From assembly GCA_034434835.1 (NCBI GenBank), contig DAOTXX010000052.1, positions 1 through 64,000 on the forward strand: a stretch of 64,000 bases of DNA. Reading direction: 5' to 3'. This document shows, piece after piece, positions 7,797 through 15,680 of the stretch. The notes under the pieces are model-generated. The model was not told the DNA's origin, ran no database searches, and saw nothing but the letters and a program-made list of their open reading frames with translations. Position 1 is the stretch's first letter. Each line of letters opens with the position of its first letter. The translations under genes were made by a program, and so were the position numbers. This stretch comes from JBGLNJ01 sp034434835. GTDB taxonomy: Bacteria; Chloroflexota; Anaerolineae; Fen-1058.

Positions 7797-8729
7797 ATGA
7801 GTCGTATCGATCTGCAAGCCATCTTTGTGGCTCGCTCGCGCATTGCGTCGTTCGTGCGGCACACGCCGCTGGAATACTCGCGTGAATTGAGCGCGTATCT
7901 CAAGCTAGAGAACTTGCAGCGCACTGGCTCGTTCAAGCTGCGCGGCGCGCTCAATCGCGTGCTCTCGCTCTCCGATGGCGAAAAGCAGCGCGGCGTGGTG
8001 GCGGCTTCGGCTGGCAACCACGCGCAAGGCGTGGCGTTCGGCTGCTCTCAGGCGGGCGTGAGTGCCGTGATAGTGATGCCGGAATCTACCCCGCGCACCA
8101 AAGTCGAAGCGACGCGGAGCTATGACGTCGAGATCAGGTTGTTCGGAGCGACGTATGACGACGCGGAGGCCGAAGCGCGACGGATCGAGCGCCAAAGTGG
8201 ACGGGTGTTCATCTCACCCTATAACGACCCGCTGGTCATCGCCGGGCAGGGGACGGTGGCGCTCGAAATCTTGGACAACTTGCCGAACGTCCGTCAGGTG
8301 CTCGTGCCGGTGGGCAGCGGCGGGCTGATCAGCGGTGTGGGCCTGGCGCTCAAAGCAGTCAATCCTGCGATCCGCGTTGTCGGCGTCACATCGCGCGCCA
8401 CACCGGCGATGTATAATCACTTGAAGCATGAACGACTGCCGCAACTGCCGACGATTGCTGAGGGTTTGTCAGGTGAAATCGAGCCGAACGCGCTGACGCT
8501 CGATCTTGCGTCGCAGGTAGTGGACGACATCTTGCTGGTCGAAGAGCAAGACATCCGCGCGGCGATCGCCTGGCTGGTCGAGGTGCATCATTGGATCGCG
8601 GAAGGATCGGGGGCGGTGAGCATCGCCGCGCTGCGGGTCCGGCCCGATCTGCGCGCCACAGGCCCAACAGTAGCCATCATCACGGGTGGGAATCTGGATG
8701 TGGACGAGCTGCGGCGGATCCTGGCCTGA
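7797..8729 (+). CDS. Threonine/serine dehydratase (PLP fold type II)
   Basis: It probably converts threonine to 2-oxobutanoate and ammonia, or acts on serine. The 310-residue product is the short form without a C-terminal ACT regulatory domain, so feedback inhibition by isoleucine is not expected. PLP-binding Lys47 sits in SFKLRGA. The phosphate-binding glycine loop GSGGLISG starts near residue 173, and ASAGNHAQG is the substrate loop. The ATG at 7797 has AGGGGAG upstream and lies 37 nt after pyrG. A serine racemase-like activity cannot be excluded from sequence alone. Confidence 0.88.
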   Translation: MSRIDLQAIFVARSRIASFVRHTPLEYSRELSAYLKLENLQRTGSFKLRGALNRVLSLSDGEKQRGVVAASAGNHAQGVAFGCSQAGVSAVIVMPESTPRTKVEATRSYDVEIRLFGATYDDAEAEARRIERQSGRVFISPYNDPLVIAGQGTVALEILDNLPNVRQVLVPVGSGGLISGVGLALKAVNPAIRVVGVTSRATPAMYNHLKHERLPQLPTIAEGLSGEIEPNALTLDLASQVVDDILLVEEQDIRAAIAWLVEVHHWIAEGSGAVSIAALRVRPDLRATGPTVAIITGGNLDVDELRRILA

Positions 8730-8773
8730 CGGCGGATGGATTATTGTGGTAAAATGAGTGTGGAGGTGATGCT

Positions 8774-9373
8774 ATGGCAGTTCAAGCTCGAGCACCCCTT
8801 GCTCCCCTCGCGCAAGAGCCTGGAGTTGCTTCGCCGCCGCTGGTGACAGGTGAAGACCTGTTCAAGATGGGCGATCTTGGTCGGACCGAATTGGTCAAAG
8901 GAGTCATCGTTCAAATGTCCCCCACTGGTTACTTACACGGCCGGTTGGAAAAAAGGTTCAGTGTCGTTCTTGATGCTTTTGTGCGCGAGCGTAAGCTGGG
9001 GGAAGTGTTTTCCGGCGAAGTCGGCATTTACACGGCACGCCACCCGGATACCGTGCGCGGCGCGGACGTGGCGTTTGTCTCGAACGAACGCATGGCGCAG
9101 GTCAAGTCGTCCTCTTATCTTGATGTCGCCCCCGAGCTGGTGGTAGAGATCCTGTCGCCCGACGACCGCTGGAGCGATTTGATGGAGAAATTGGGCGAGT
9201 ACTTGAATATTGGTGTGCTGATGGTGTGGCTGGCCGATCCGAAAACGCGCAGTGTCTATGTCTATCGCTCATTGACGGACGTGCAGCGCCTGACTGCCGA
9301 TGATGTGCTCTCGGGCGGCGATGTATTGCCCGGCTTTAGCGTGTCGGTTGGGGCATTGTTGGACAGCGCCTAG
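8774..9373 (+). CDS. Uma2-family putative endonuclease
   Basis: This 199-residue protein belongs to the Uma2 (DUF820) family of the PD-(D/E)XK nuclease superfamily. The family often occurs in many copies in Chloroflexota and cyanobacteria, and its cellular role is not established. Visible family marks are an N-terminal helix with ELVKGVIVQMSP, the acidic GADVAFV strand, PELVVEILSP and the following K-L-x-E-Y helix, and the late VWLADP. A Shine-Dalgarno site (GGAGGTGAT) precedes the ATG. A weak -10 (TAAAAT, 8750-8755) lies upstream, so it may be transcribed alone. Confidence 0.85.
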   Translation: MAVQARAPLAPLAQEPGVASPPLVTGEDLFKMGDLGRTELVKGVIVQMSPTGYLHGRLEKRFSVVLDAFVRERKLGEVFSGEVGIYTARHPDTVRGADVAFVSNERMAQVKSSSYLDVAPELVVEILSPDDRWSDLMEKLGEYLNIGVLMVWLADPKTRSVYVYRSLTDVQRLTADDVLSGGDVLPGFSVSVGALLDSA

Positions 9374-9378
9374 CAGTT

Positions 9379-9456
9379 TGTCGGAGAGCTGATAGTTTCC
9401 GCTGAAAATGGTGGCCCAGAAACCCGTTTTCTCGGAGAAAACGGGTTTCTCCGACA
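9379..9456 (+). terminator. Nested inverted repeats and hairpin after the Uma2 gene
   Basis: AGAAACCCGTTTTCT (9418-9432) and AGAAAACGGGTTTCT (9436-9450) form a perfect 15-bp stem. An outer pair, TGTCGGAGA (9379-9387) and TCTCCGACA (9448-9456), overlaps the end of the inner arm, so two alternative pairings compete. There is no run of T after the stem, so termination is plausible but unproven. Confidence 0.55.
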
Positions 9457-9482
9457 GGCGCCTAGCTCCTGTATTTCTGCAA

Positions 9483-9521
9483 AGCCCAACCCCCGGTTCG
9501 GCAAGCGAGTCGGGGGCTTTT
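9483..9521. terminator. Probable bidirectional terminator
   Basis: AAAGCCC plus CCCCCG on the left pair with CGGGGGCTTTT on the right through a bulged stem. A T-run follows on plus and an A-run precedes it. It sits between the convergent Uma2 gene and the LLM oxidoreductase gene. Confidence 0.65.
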
Positions 9522-9556
9522 GGTTGTCTTGCGACCGTCGGGTATGTATGCTTGCG

Positions 9557-10561
9557 TCAAGGGCCTTGGGCCTGAGCAAACGTGTCAATCATCATTCTGA
9601 CGTCGCCCAGTGGATACAGAATGGGGCAGGTGCAGCCGTTCGCGCGATATTCGGCGACTTTGCGGCGCACCTCGTCGGGCGAGCCGGATGCGGTGATGAG
9701 CTGCACCACGTCGTCGGGCACAAGCTTCATCGCGCGCTCCACGTCCTCTTCGGTCGCCGGCCAGTGTAGCACTTTGCCGATCTCGTCGAGCAATTCTTGC
9801 GAAACGCCGCTGGCCTTCATGATGTGCGGTTGTTGGCCCAGGTATTGCGTGACGAGCTTGCGCGCGCCATCCAGCGCCTTTTTGCGATCGGTATCCACCG
9901 AGCAGACGACCAGTTGGGGCCGGTCAATGTCCTCGATCTTGCGGCCGGCTTTTTTAGCCCCGATTTCGAGATGGTGCAATGCGTCCTGGTTGTACTTGGG
10001 GCTGACCAGGTAGTTGAGCACCACGCCGTCACCGATCTCGCCCGCCAACTCCATCATCTGCATCCCCGTCGCGCCGATATAGATCGGGACATGGCGCGGC
10101 TCGCGCCGACCGTGGACGATGTCGTGCTCGATGCCGGTCACGTGGACAAACTCGCCATGAAACGTCACGTTCTTCATCGCGAGCAGATCCCGCACGACCG
10201 TGACGACCTCGCGCATGGCCTTGAGCGGCTTGGTGCGGTTGATGCCGACATTCTTGGCGAGGGGATCCCACCACGCGCCGATGCCGAGGATGATGCGATT
10301 GGGGGCCAGGTCGTCGAGCGTGAGGTAGGTTGTGGAGATAATGGCGGCGTTGCGCGTCCAGTTGTTGATCACGCCGGAGCCGATCTTGATCTGGCTGGTC
10401 ACGGCAGCAAAGGCCGCCATCGGCACAATGGCGTCGCGCACCAGGCGACTTTCGGCCTGCCAAACTGCCTCAAAGCCGCGGCTTTCGGCATATTTGACGT
10501 ACTCCATCCCGTCGCGGATAGGATGGGCGTCTTGCAAATACAGGGCAACTCGTTCAGCCAT
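9557..10561 (-). CDS. LLM-class oxidoreductase, probably F420-dependent
   Basis: This 334-residue luciferase-like (beta/alpha)8 barrel enzyme contains ESRLVRDAIVPMAAFAA, the IKIGSGVINNWTRNAAIIS strand-loop and RIILGIGAWW. These are characteristic of the methylene-H4MPT-reductase-like branch that uses coenzyme F420. Its substrate is unknown. It lies about 100 bp downstream of cofC on the same strand, which supports F420 rather than FMN as cofactor. The ATG at 10561 has GGAG seven bases upstream. An FMN-dependent relative is the alternative. Confidence 0.85.
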   Translation of the reverse strand: MAERVALYLQDAHPIRDGMEYVKYAESRGFEAVWQAESRLVRDAIVPMAAFAAVTSQIKIGSGVINNWTRNAAIISTTYLTLDDLAPNRIILGIGAWWDPLAKNVGINRTKPLKAMREVVTVVRDLLAMKNVTFHGEFVHVTGIEHDIVHGRREPRHVPIYIGATGMQMMELAGEIGDGVVLNYLVSPKYNQDALHHLEIGAKKAGRKIEDIDRPQLVVCSVDTDRKKALDGARKLVTQYLGQQPHIMKASGVSQELLDEIGKVLHWPATEEDVERAMKLVPDDVVQLITASGSPDEVRRKVAEYRANGCTCPILYPLGDVRMMIDTFAQAQGP

Positions 10562-10662
10562 CGTGGTTCTCCATTCCAGGCATAGACCTTCACGGATGTC
10601 GCATACCTCGGCGAAAACTTGCTGCTCCAGTGACGGATGAGGGATAGCTATGGATCATCACG

Positions 10663-11304
10663 TCAGGCGGTTCTGCGCCAGTTGATCAGATCGTACTCTG
10701 AAAACCGAGGCGCGTCAAGCGTCGAAATACGTTCCCAATCGGCGGGTGTGTCCAGGTCGAGCGCGACTGCGGGCGAGCGATAAATATGGAGCGTGAGGTG
10801 TGAAGTCTCGGCCTGGGCGCAGTGCTCGTGAAAACTTGACGGCCCGAACGCAAAATGAAGCGCATCGGGCGGGCAAAGCAAGAGCGCGTTCGTGCCCTCA
10901 TCATGCGCGTCCGGCGCGATGACGGCAGAGCGAGGCTCATGGGCAAGGTCGAGCAGCGCCGCGATGTCTGCTGCGGCCAGCAATGGCAGATCAGCCGGCA
11001 GGACCAGCACAGCCTGCGCGCCACGCGCCATGGCCCATTCGCGCGCCTGGTTGAGCGCCGCGTTCAACCCGGATTCGCTCTCGGCCAGCACCGCCGCCCC
11101 ACGCCGCCGCGCCATGTCCAGTGCGGTGATGTCTCGACTCACAACGCAAGTCTCCAGGCACACGTTGCAGGACGCCAGAACATCAAGTGTGCGCGATAAC
11201 AACGCGCGCGCCAGCGCCGCCCGGATCGGTTTGGGCATCACCGGACGGAGGCGGCTCTTGGCGCGGCGGAAAGGCTTGACTGGGACGATGGCAAAAGTAT
11301 CCAA
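10663..11304 (-). CDS. cofC: 2-phospho-L-lactate (or PEP) guanylyltransferase
   Basis: CofC/FbiD activates the three-carbon unit of coenzyme F420 with GTP, giving a dinucleotide handed to CofD. The 213-residue protein begins with the nucleotidyltransferase motif AIVPVKPFRRAKSRL and contains VLVLPADLPLL with the metal-binding acidic residues and a late DLDTPAD. In Thermomicrobium and mycobacteria the substrate is phosphoenolpyruvate, and which one is used here cannot be read from sequence. It starts 6 bp after cofD and belongs to the same operon. Confidence 0.9.
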   Translation of the reverse strand: MDTFAIVPVKPFRRAKSRLRPVMPKPIRAALARALLSRTLDVLASCNVCLETCVVSRDITALDMARRRGAAVLAESESGLNAALNQAREWAMARGAQAVLVLPADLPLLAAADIAALLDLAHEPRSAVIAPDAHDEGTNALLLCPPDALHFAFGPSSFHEHCAQAETSHLTLHIYRSPAVALDLDTPADWERISTLDAPRFSEYDLINWRRTA

Positions 11305-11310
11305 CTCGGA

Positions 11311-12291
11311 TCACCACGACAGATGCGTCTTGGCAAAGTCAAGCAATTCTTTTGCGAGTCGCCCGCGATCGGCGCGGTCGCGCATGAGGGCATCGGTGAC
11401 GAGCACGCGGACGTTCAGGCGTTCGATGTCGGCGCGCTGGTCGGCATCGGCATGATCGATCACAAAGCCATCGAGGAAATCGGCATAGTGACGCGCGATG
11501 GCAAGCGCGCCTGGCTCGTGTCCCAGCTCGCGGAGCATTTTGGCTGCTGGGCCTTTGATGGCCTGATCACCGATGATGGGTGACACAGCTACTGTGCGAT
11601 GTTCTCGTAACCGGTCACGCACGCCGTCCAGCGCCAGGATCGGGTCAAGGCTGACGAATGGATTGGACGGGCACAGCACGATCCAGTCGGCCTCATCGAG
11701 GGCTGTCTTCACTTCGACGGACGGTCGGGCACGCTCGACGCCCTGAAATCGGATGCCGCGGACGACAGGCTGCCAGGCGCGGCGCACAAAGTACTCTTGG
11801 AAAGCGAGCGTGCCTTCATCGGTTTCTACCAGCGTCGCCACAACGGCGTCCGTCATTGGCAAGACACGAAGGTCGGGACGCATCCCCAGTGAGCGGCAGA
11901 GCGTTTCGGTGACTTCCGTGAGCCGTTTGCCTCTGCGCAAAAGCTGTGTGCGGCGCAGGTGGGTCGCCAGGTCGCGGTCACCGATGCAAAACCAGGTCTC
12001 GCCGCCCAGCCGCTCCAGCATCTTGAGCATCTCGAACGTGTCGCCTTCAACGCCCCAGCCAGTTTGTGGATTGGCGATGCCGGCCAGCGTGTACATCACT
12101 GTGTCCAGGTCAGGACAGATGCGCAGGCCCATCAGTTCGAAATCATCGCCCGTGTTGACAATGACGGCCAGTTGGTTCCCTTCCTTGGCTCGCGAGGGAA
12201 GGGGCAGGGATGAGGGCGAGAGTAGACACTGCGCCAACCCGTCAGCCAATTTGGCTCCGCCCACACCGCCCGCTAACGCGACAGTGTTCAT
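11311..12291 (-). CDS. cofD: 2-phospho-L-lactate transferase
   Basis: CofD joins the activated lactyl or enolpyruvyl phosphate to the deazaflavin Fo, making F420-0 or dehydro-F420-0. The 326-residue product has the family's N-terminal GGVGGAKLADGL, then VIVNTGDDFELMGLRICPDLDTVMY and later CPSNPFVSLDPIL and VSPIIGDQAIKGPAAKML. Its start overlaps the stop of the nitroreductase gene by 4 bp (ATGA), which indicates translational coupling. Fo synthase (CofG/CofH) and the glutamyl ligase CofE are not in this window. Confidence 0.95.
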   Translation of the reverse strand: MNTVALAGGVGGAKLADGLAQCLLSPSSLPLPSRAKEGNQLAVIVNTGDDFELMGLRICPDLDTVMYTLAGIANPQTGWGVEGDTFEMLKMLERLGGETWFCIGDRDLATHLRRTQLLRRGKRLTEVTETLCRSLGMRPDLRVLPMTDAVVATLVETDEGTLAFQEYFVRRAWQPVVRGIRFQGVERARPSVEVKTALDEADWIVLCPSNPFVSLDPILALDGVRDRLREHRTVAVSPIIGDQAIKGPAAKMLRELGHEPGALAIARHYADFLDGFVIDHADADQRADIERLNVRVLVTDALMRDRADRGRLAKELLDFAKTHLSW

Positions 12292-12896
12292 CGGTACATC
12301 ACTCTGGATGCCAGCGGTTGGATCGTTTTGGGTTTGGCCTCTTGGGCCGGGTAGCCCAACGTGATGAGCGCCTGCGGCTCCCAGTCCGCAGGCAAGTCAA
12401 GCGCCTCACGTGCCGCGTTCGGTGCAAACAACGGTGCGCACATCCAGCATGCTCCCAGCCCGTTCGCATGGGCCGCCAGCAGCAAATTCTGAATCGCTGC
12501 GGCGACACTTTGAACTGCCATACTGCGTTCTGCGTCGGCCCGCCGGGCATCCGGGTACTTGTCCATGTCGCTCATGGTGAGGCAGACCAGGATGATGACA
12601 GGCGCGGAGGTGATGCGCGCGAATGATCGCGCCACGTCTGCTTCGACCACGTCCGGCGCGTCACCATCCGCCAACCGGTCGGCGCGCAGTTGAGCGCCCA
12701 CCGCGGAAGCCAGTCTTGCTTTGGCTTCGGGCGTCGTGACAACGGCAAAGCGCCAGGGCTGACGATTGTGAGCCGAAGGCGCGCGGATTGCTGCCGCAAG
12801 TATCGCTTCCATCAGAGCGCGATCAATGGGCCTATCGGTGTAGTGGCGGATCGAGCGGCGCGCACAGATCGCCTCCAGGAGGGCATGATCGATCAT
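12288..12896 (-). CDS. Nitroreductase-family flavoprotein, probable dehydro-F420-0 reductase
   Basis: This 202-residue FMN nitroreductase-fold protein has the motifs RRSIRHYTDRPI, APSAHNRQPWRF and AAHANGLGACWM. Known family: in mycobacterial FbiB and in the stand-alone Thermomicrobium protein, this domain reduces dehydro-F420-0 to F420-0. Here the gene is first in the operon and coupled to cofD by a 4-bp overlap, so that role is the best inference. The ATG at 12896 has no Shine-Dalgarno site and lies about 8 bp after a good -10 box, so it may be translated from a leaderless mRNA. A start at 12980 would disagree with family length. Confidence 0.75.
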   Translation of the reverse strand: MIDHALLEAICARRSIRHYTDRPIDRALMEAILAAAIRAPSAHNRQPWRFAVVTTPEAKARLASAVGAQLRADRLADGDAPDVVEADVARSFARITSAPVIILVCLTMSDMDKYPDARRADAERSMAVQSVAAAIQNLLLAAHANGLGACWMCAPLFAPNAAREALDLPADWEPQALITLGYPAQEAKPKTIQPLASRVMYR

Positions 12897-12903
12897 CGGC
12901 GCG

Positions 12904-12932
12904 ATTGTAACTTGATTCGAAAGGATAAGCAA
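12904..12932 (-). promoter_or_regulatory. Promoter of the F420 operon, leaderless
   Basis: On the minus strand TTGCTT (12932-12927) and TACAAT (12909-12904) are 17 bp apart. The start site would fall at about 12897, next to the ATG at 12896. Confidence 0.7.
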
Positions 12933-12964
12933 ATCATCGGGCGCTGGCGCAAATCCACTGCGAG

Positions 12965-12993
12965 TTGACCGTTGCGCCAAGTTGGGCGATAAT
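12965..12993 (+). promoter_or_regulatory. Promoter of the small protein / UbiA operon
   Basis: TTGACC (12965-12970) and GATAAT (12988-12993) with a 17-bp spacer. It is back-to-back with the F420 operon promoter. Confidence 0.7.
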
Positions 12994-13034
12994 CAGCCCC
13001 AGCTTTATCCGGATCGAGCTTATGGGGGCACGCA

Positions 13035-13292
13035 ATGTCGCAACAATGGGAATACTGCGAACTCAGATGGCATGTGTCTGCGCGTTATGAGATGGCGCGG
13101 CCTGAGGTGATTTTTTATCGTGACCCTTCGCGGCCCTGGTCGCCCTCGGAGATGGGGGTGGAGGCGCTGGCCACGCGGCTGGGGAGGGACGGCTGGGAGC
13201 TGGTCTCCGTCATCAGCTTCACTGGCGTTGGCGCGAGTGCCGGCCCCGAGGTCCATTATTACTTCAAGCGCCCGATGGGAGCCAAGGGATGA
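13035..13292 (+). CDS. Small DUF4177-like protein
   Basis: This 85-residue protein has the layout of DUF4177 proteins: an N-terminal WEYCEL strand, a helix with LATRLGRDGWELVSV, and a final strand YYFKRP. The family is very small and of unknown function. Its stop overlaps the start of the UbiA-type gene by 4 bp (ATGA), so the two are almost certainly co-translated. A role in that membrane enzyme's context is possible but not shown. No strong Shine-Dalgarno site is seen. Confidence 0.7.
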   Translation: MSQQWEYCELRWHVSARYEMARPEVIFYRDPSRPWSPSEMGVEALATRLGRDGWELVSVISFTGVGASAGPEVHYYFKRPMGAKG

Positions 13293-14182
13293 AGATACTG
13301 GCCGGCTTGTTCCGCACCATGCGTCCCAAGCAGTGGACCAAAAATGCCGCAGTGCTGATAGCGCTTGTCTTTGACGCCAAAGTATTCCAGGCCGGACCAT
13401 TACTAAGGTCGTTGGCGGGCCTGGCGCTTCTGTGCCTGGTCACAGGCGCCGTGTACATCATCAACGATGTGGCGGATATAGACAAAGATCGTCAGCACCC
13501 TACCAAGCGTAAGCGTCCCTTGCCTTCCGGCGAGCTGTCGGTGCCGGTTGCCGTTGCAGGAGCTATCGGCTTGCTCGTCGTTGCGCTTCCGCTGGCGTTT
13601 TGGCTAAATCTCCACTTTGGTCTGCTGGCGGCCGGATACCTCGCCCTGCAATTGGCGTACACTTTTGCACTCAAGAACTATGTCATCGTGGATGTGATCG
13701 CCATCGCGGCCGGGTTTGTCATCCGGGTGGGTGCCGGCGTGCCGCTGGTTCCGGCGGATCGTTTCTCGCCCTGGCTGTACGTCTGCACGACGTTGCTCGC
13801 CTTGTTCTTGGGCCTGGGCAAGCGACGCCAGGAGCTGGTGTTGCTTCAAGATAATGCCAGGAATCACCGCGCCATTCTGGGCGAGTATAGTGTCGCTTTT
13901 CTAGATGAGATGATCAACGTCGTGATCAGCGCAGCGATTGTGGCGTACTCGATCTATACCTTCTCGGCCGTCAATGTCCCGCCCAATCACTTGATGATGC
14001 TGACGATCCCGTTCCCCATGTATGGACTGTTCCGTTACCTTTATCTAATCCACATTCGCGGCGAGACCGCCGCGCCGGACGAAGTGTTTCTCAAGGATCG
14101 CCCCATCCAGTTGACAGTGGTGTTGTGGGGATTGCTCTCGTTCGGGCTGCTGTATTGGAATCGCCTGAGTTTGGAGAAGTAG
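13289..14182 (+). CDS. UbiA-family transferase, likely decaprenyl-phosphate phosphoribosyltransferase
   Basis: A 297-residue integral membrane protein with about eight hydrophobic helices. The first aspartate-rich motif, NDVADIDKDRQHPTKRKRP (from Asn59), matches the polyprenyl-phosphate 5-phosphoribosyltransferase branch of UbiA rather than ubiquinone or heme enzymes. LGKRRQEL is also typical. The enzyme transfers 5-phosphoribose from PRPP to a polyprenyl phosphate and is the first step to lipid-linked arabinose or ribose donors. The epimerase partners DprE1/DprE2 are not in the window. A link to the glycan locus 7 kb away is possible. Confidence 0.85.
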   Translation: MKILAGLFRTMRPKQWTKNAAVLIALVFDAKVFQAGPLLRSLAGLALLCLVTGAVYIINDVADIDKDRQHPTKRKRPLPSGELSVPVAVAGAIGLLVVALPLAFWLNLHFGLLAAGYLALQLAYTFALKNYVIVDVIAIAAGFVIRVGAGVPLVPADRFSPWLYVCTTLLALFLGLGKRRQELVLLQDNARNHRAILGEYSVAFLDEMINVVISAAIVAYSIYTFSAVNVPPNHLMMLTIPFPMYGLFRYLYLIHIRGETAAPDEVFLKDRPIQLTVVLWGLLSFGLLYWNRLSLEK

Positions 14183-14245
14183 CAGCGCGAGCAGATGGCG
14201 TCTGCTCAAGATCGTCGTCGCGGACTGGCTTTGCCGGATTCCACT

Positions 14246-15235
14246 TTATCTGATACACCTCAGCGGATTCCACTCAAAGTACTGGATCGGTGCGGCCAGT
14301 GTAACGTGTCCGGTCACACTTCTGACGTAGACCGTCCATTCCACCGGCCCGGCGCACGCCATCGGGACTTGGGGCGGGGCGCTGATGTCGGTGGTCCATT
14401 CGTAGCTGATTAATGGCGGGCTATACTGAATGCCGCTGGTATAGTTGCTCGAGCATTTGCCCCTGTTGACTTCGGACGGCGTGATTGCGACGAGGAATGA
14501 TTCACCCGGCCTCAATGTTGCACCGGTCCACTTGAACGTGATGACGGGCGATTGGCTGCAAGCGCCGTTGAGGGGAGCCAGCAGCGTCACGGTCTGTGGC
14601 ACGTTGCTGCTGATCCGGACAATTGCCGTCGGCGTCTGGGGCGGCACTGGTGTTGGCGTCTCGGTCGTCACGGGCGGTGTGGAGGTCTCGGTAGGCAGCG
14701 TTGGCGTCCAGGGTGACGTCGCCGTTGCTGCCGCTGTTGCTGGCATCGGAGTTGAGCGAGTGGCTGTCGTCGGCGCAGCCGGAGTGGTTGCTGTCGGGGC
14801 TGGACTGGGTGTGCTTGGTGTCGGGCTGGGACCAGCTTCTGGCTTGCTCTGGCGCAGCCCGCCGCCCAGCACGAAAACCAGCCCTGCCGCCACGACCAAC
14901 ACTGCGACCAGCCAACCCAGCCATCGGGCGGATCGAAACCCTCTTGACAAAGGAGGTGGCTCACGTAAAGCCAAGTCCCGGGGGATGCCTCCCCACGAGA
15001 TGTTGGGGCGCAGCCGGGAGGCGTGTGCCACAAGCTCCGGGATACGGGCGCGCCCGGCCAGATACCTGACGAGTTCACTGGCCTTGGCAGCTTTGCTTGC
15101 TCCTCTCAGGCGCTCGTAATCTATATCTATCCCGGAGCACAACGCGCGCAGTTCATCGTCGCTAAAGTAATCGGTGAGGTTCCGACGGAGCAAGATCAGT
15201 TGTTCCGGCGTCGGGGTCCACGCATCCCGAGACAA
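14246..15235 (-). CDS. Membrane protein with N-terminal effector-associated (EAD7-like) domain
   Basis: This 329-residue protein starts at TTG 15235, with GAGGAGG 4-5 nt upstream. Residues about 9-80 (LRRNLTDYFSDDELRALC, then SKAAKASELVRYLA, ending SRLRPNI) match the small helical effector-associated domains, closest to EAD7 by eye. Such domains act as death-fold-like adaptors in bacterial conflict and signalling systems. One transmembrane helix (about 105-125) follows, then a Thr/Pro stalk (about 135-205) and a C-terminal beta-rich domain (210-329) with four Cys. The EAD would be cytoplasmic and the rest outside. No protease, STAND ATPase or other EAD protein is adjacent. Confidence 0.75.
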   Translation of the reverse strand: MSRDAWTPTPEQLILLRRNLTDYFSDDELRALCSGIDIDYERLRGASKAAKASELVRYLAGRARIPELVAHASRLRPNISWGGIPRDLALREPPPLSRGFRSARWLGWLVAVLVVAAGLVFVLGGGLRQSKPEAGPSPTPSTPSPAPTATTPAAPTTATRSTPMPATAAATATSPWTPTLPTETSTPPVTTETPTPVPPQTPTAIVRISSNVPQTVTLLAPLNGACSQSPVITFKWTGATLRPGESFLVAITPSEVNRGKCSSNYTSGIQYSPPLISYEWTTDISAPPQVPMACAGPVEWTVYVRSVTGHVTLAAPIQYFEWNPLRCIR

Positions 15236-15393
15236 GTCGCCTCCTCACTTTCTGTCAGAATGTCCGCGACGGTCAAGCGGGGGAACAAACCATCGCAATT
15301 ATATACCCGATCCCATCAGGGCGGAATACCGGACTTTTGGATGCTGTTGCTATGGGCCCTTTCCAGTTCAATCTTTGCTCTTTCGGCAAAGAA

Positions 15394-15475
15394 TTTTCAC
15401 CATCAAGACACAAAGGCTCGGAGGGCACAAAGGATAATAGATTTAGCTTCGTGTCCATTGTGTCTTGGTGGTAAA
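15394..15475. repeat. Palindromic repeat unit 1
   Basis: TTTCACCATCAAGACACAA (15395-15413) is complementary, with one mismatch, to TTGTGTCTTGGTGGTAAA (15459-15475). The inner part is less ordered. It is MITE-like in size, with no coding capacity. Confidence 0.6.
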
Positions 15476-15529
15476 GACATACTCGGCGCGGCCACCAAGT
15501 TTCATTTTGTCATTGCGAGGCCGAAGGCC

Positions 15530-15563
15530 GAAGCAATCTCCAGCGAGCGCAAGAGATTGCTTC
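15530..15563. repeat. Palindromic repeat unit 2
   Basis: GAAGCAATCTC (15530-15540) and GAGATTGCTTC (15553-15563) form a perfect 11-bp stem around a 12-nt loop. Confidence 0.65.
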
Positions 15564-15570
15564 GCGCCAC

Positions 15571-15680
15571 CTGCCCCCGCATGGGGGTTGCGGTCGCCCA
15601 CATCTGGGCAGGCGCACCCCCTAAAGAGGGAGATAGGCCTGCCCCTACGGTGTGACCAACTGATTTTGGTCACACCCAAT
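15571..15680. repeat. Partial copy of the MITE-like element at 57378-57506
   Basis: The last 28 bp (15652-15679) are identical to 57472-57499 and are themselves palindromic: GTGACCAA, a 12-nt centre, TTGGTCAC. Inner blocks TTGCGGTCGCCC (15588-15599) and GGGCAGGCGCA are also shared. The left terminal repeat present in the other copy is missing. Confidence 0.7.

Noticed and set aside
6302..8017. Long open frame antisense to pyrG (571 codons)
   Set aside because: It is a shadow of the GC-rich CTP synthase and dehydratase genes; the translation is His/Arg-rich with no family resemblance.
7797..8729. Truncated threonine dehydratase
   Set aside because: It lacks an ACT domain, but 310 residues is the normal length of the short catabolic and racemase-like forms.
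9379..9456. Small regulatory RNA at the nested inverted repeats
   Set aside because: No promoter is visible and the position after a gene end fits a terminator or repeat better.
9797..10585. Open frame of 262 codons opposite the LLM oxidoreductase
   Set aside because: Same reasoning: antisense shadow of a well-supported gene.
15023..15655. Open frame of 210 codons crossing the repeat cluster
   Set aside because: Most of it is palindromic repeat sequence, it overlaps the EAD gene, and it lacks a ribosome-binding site.
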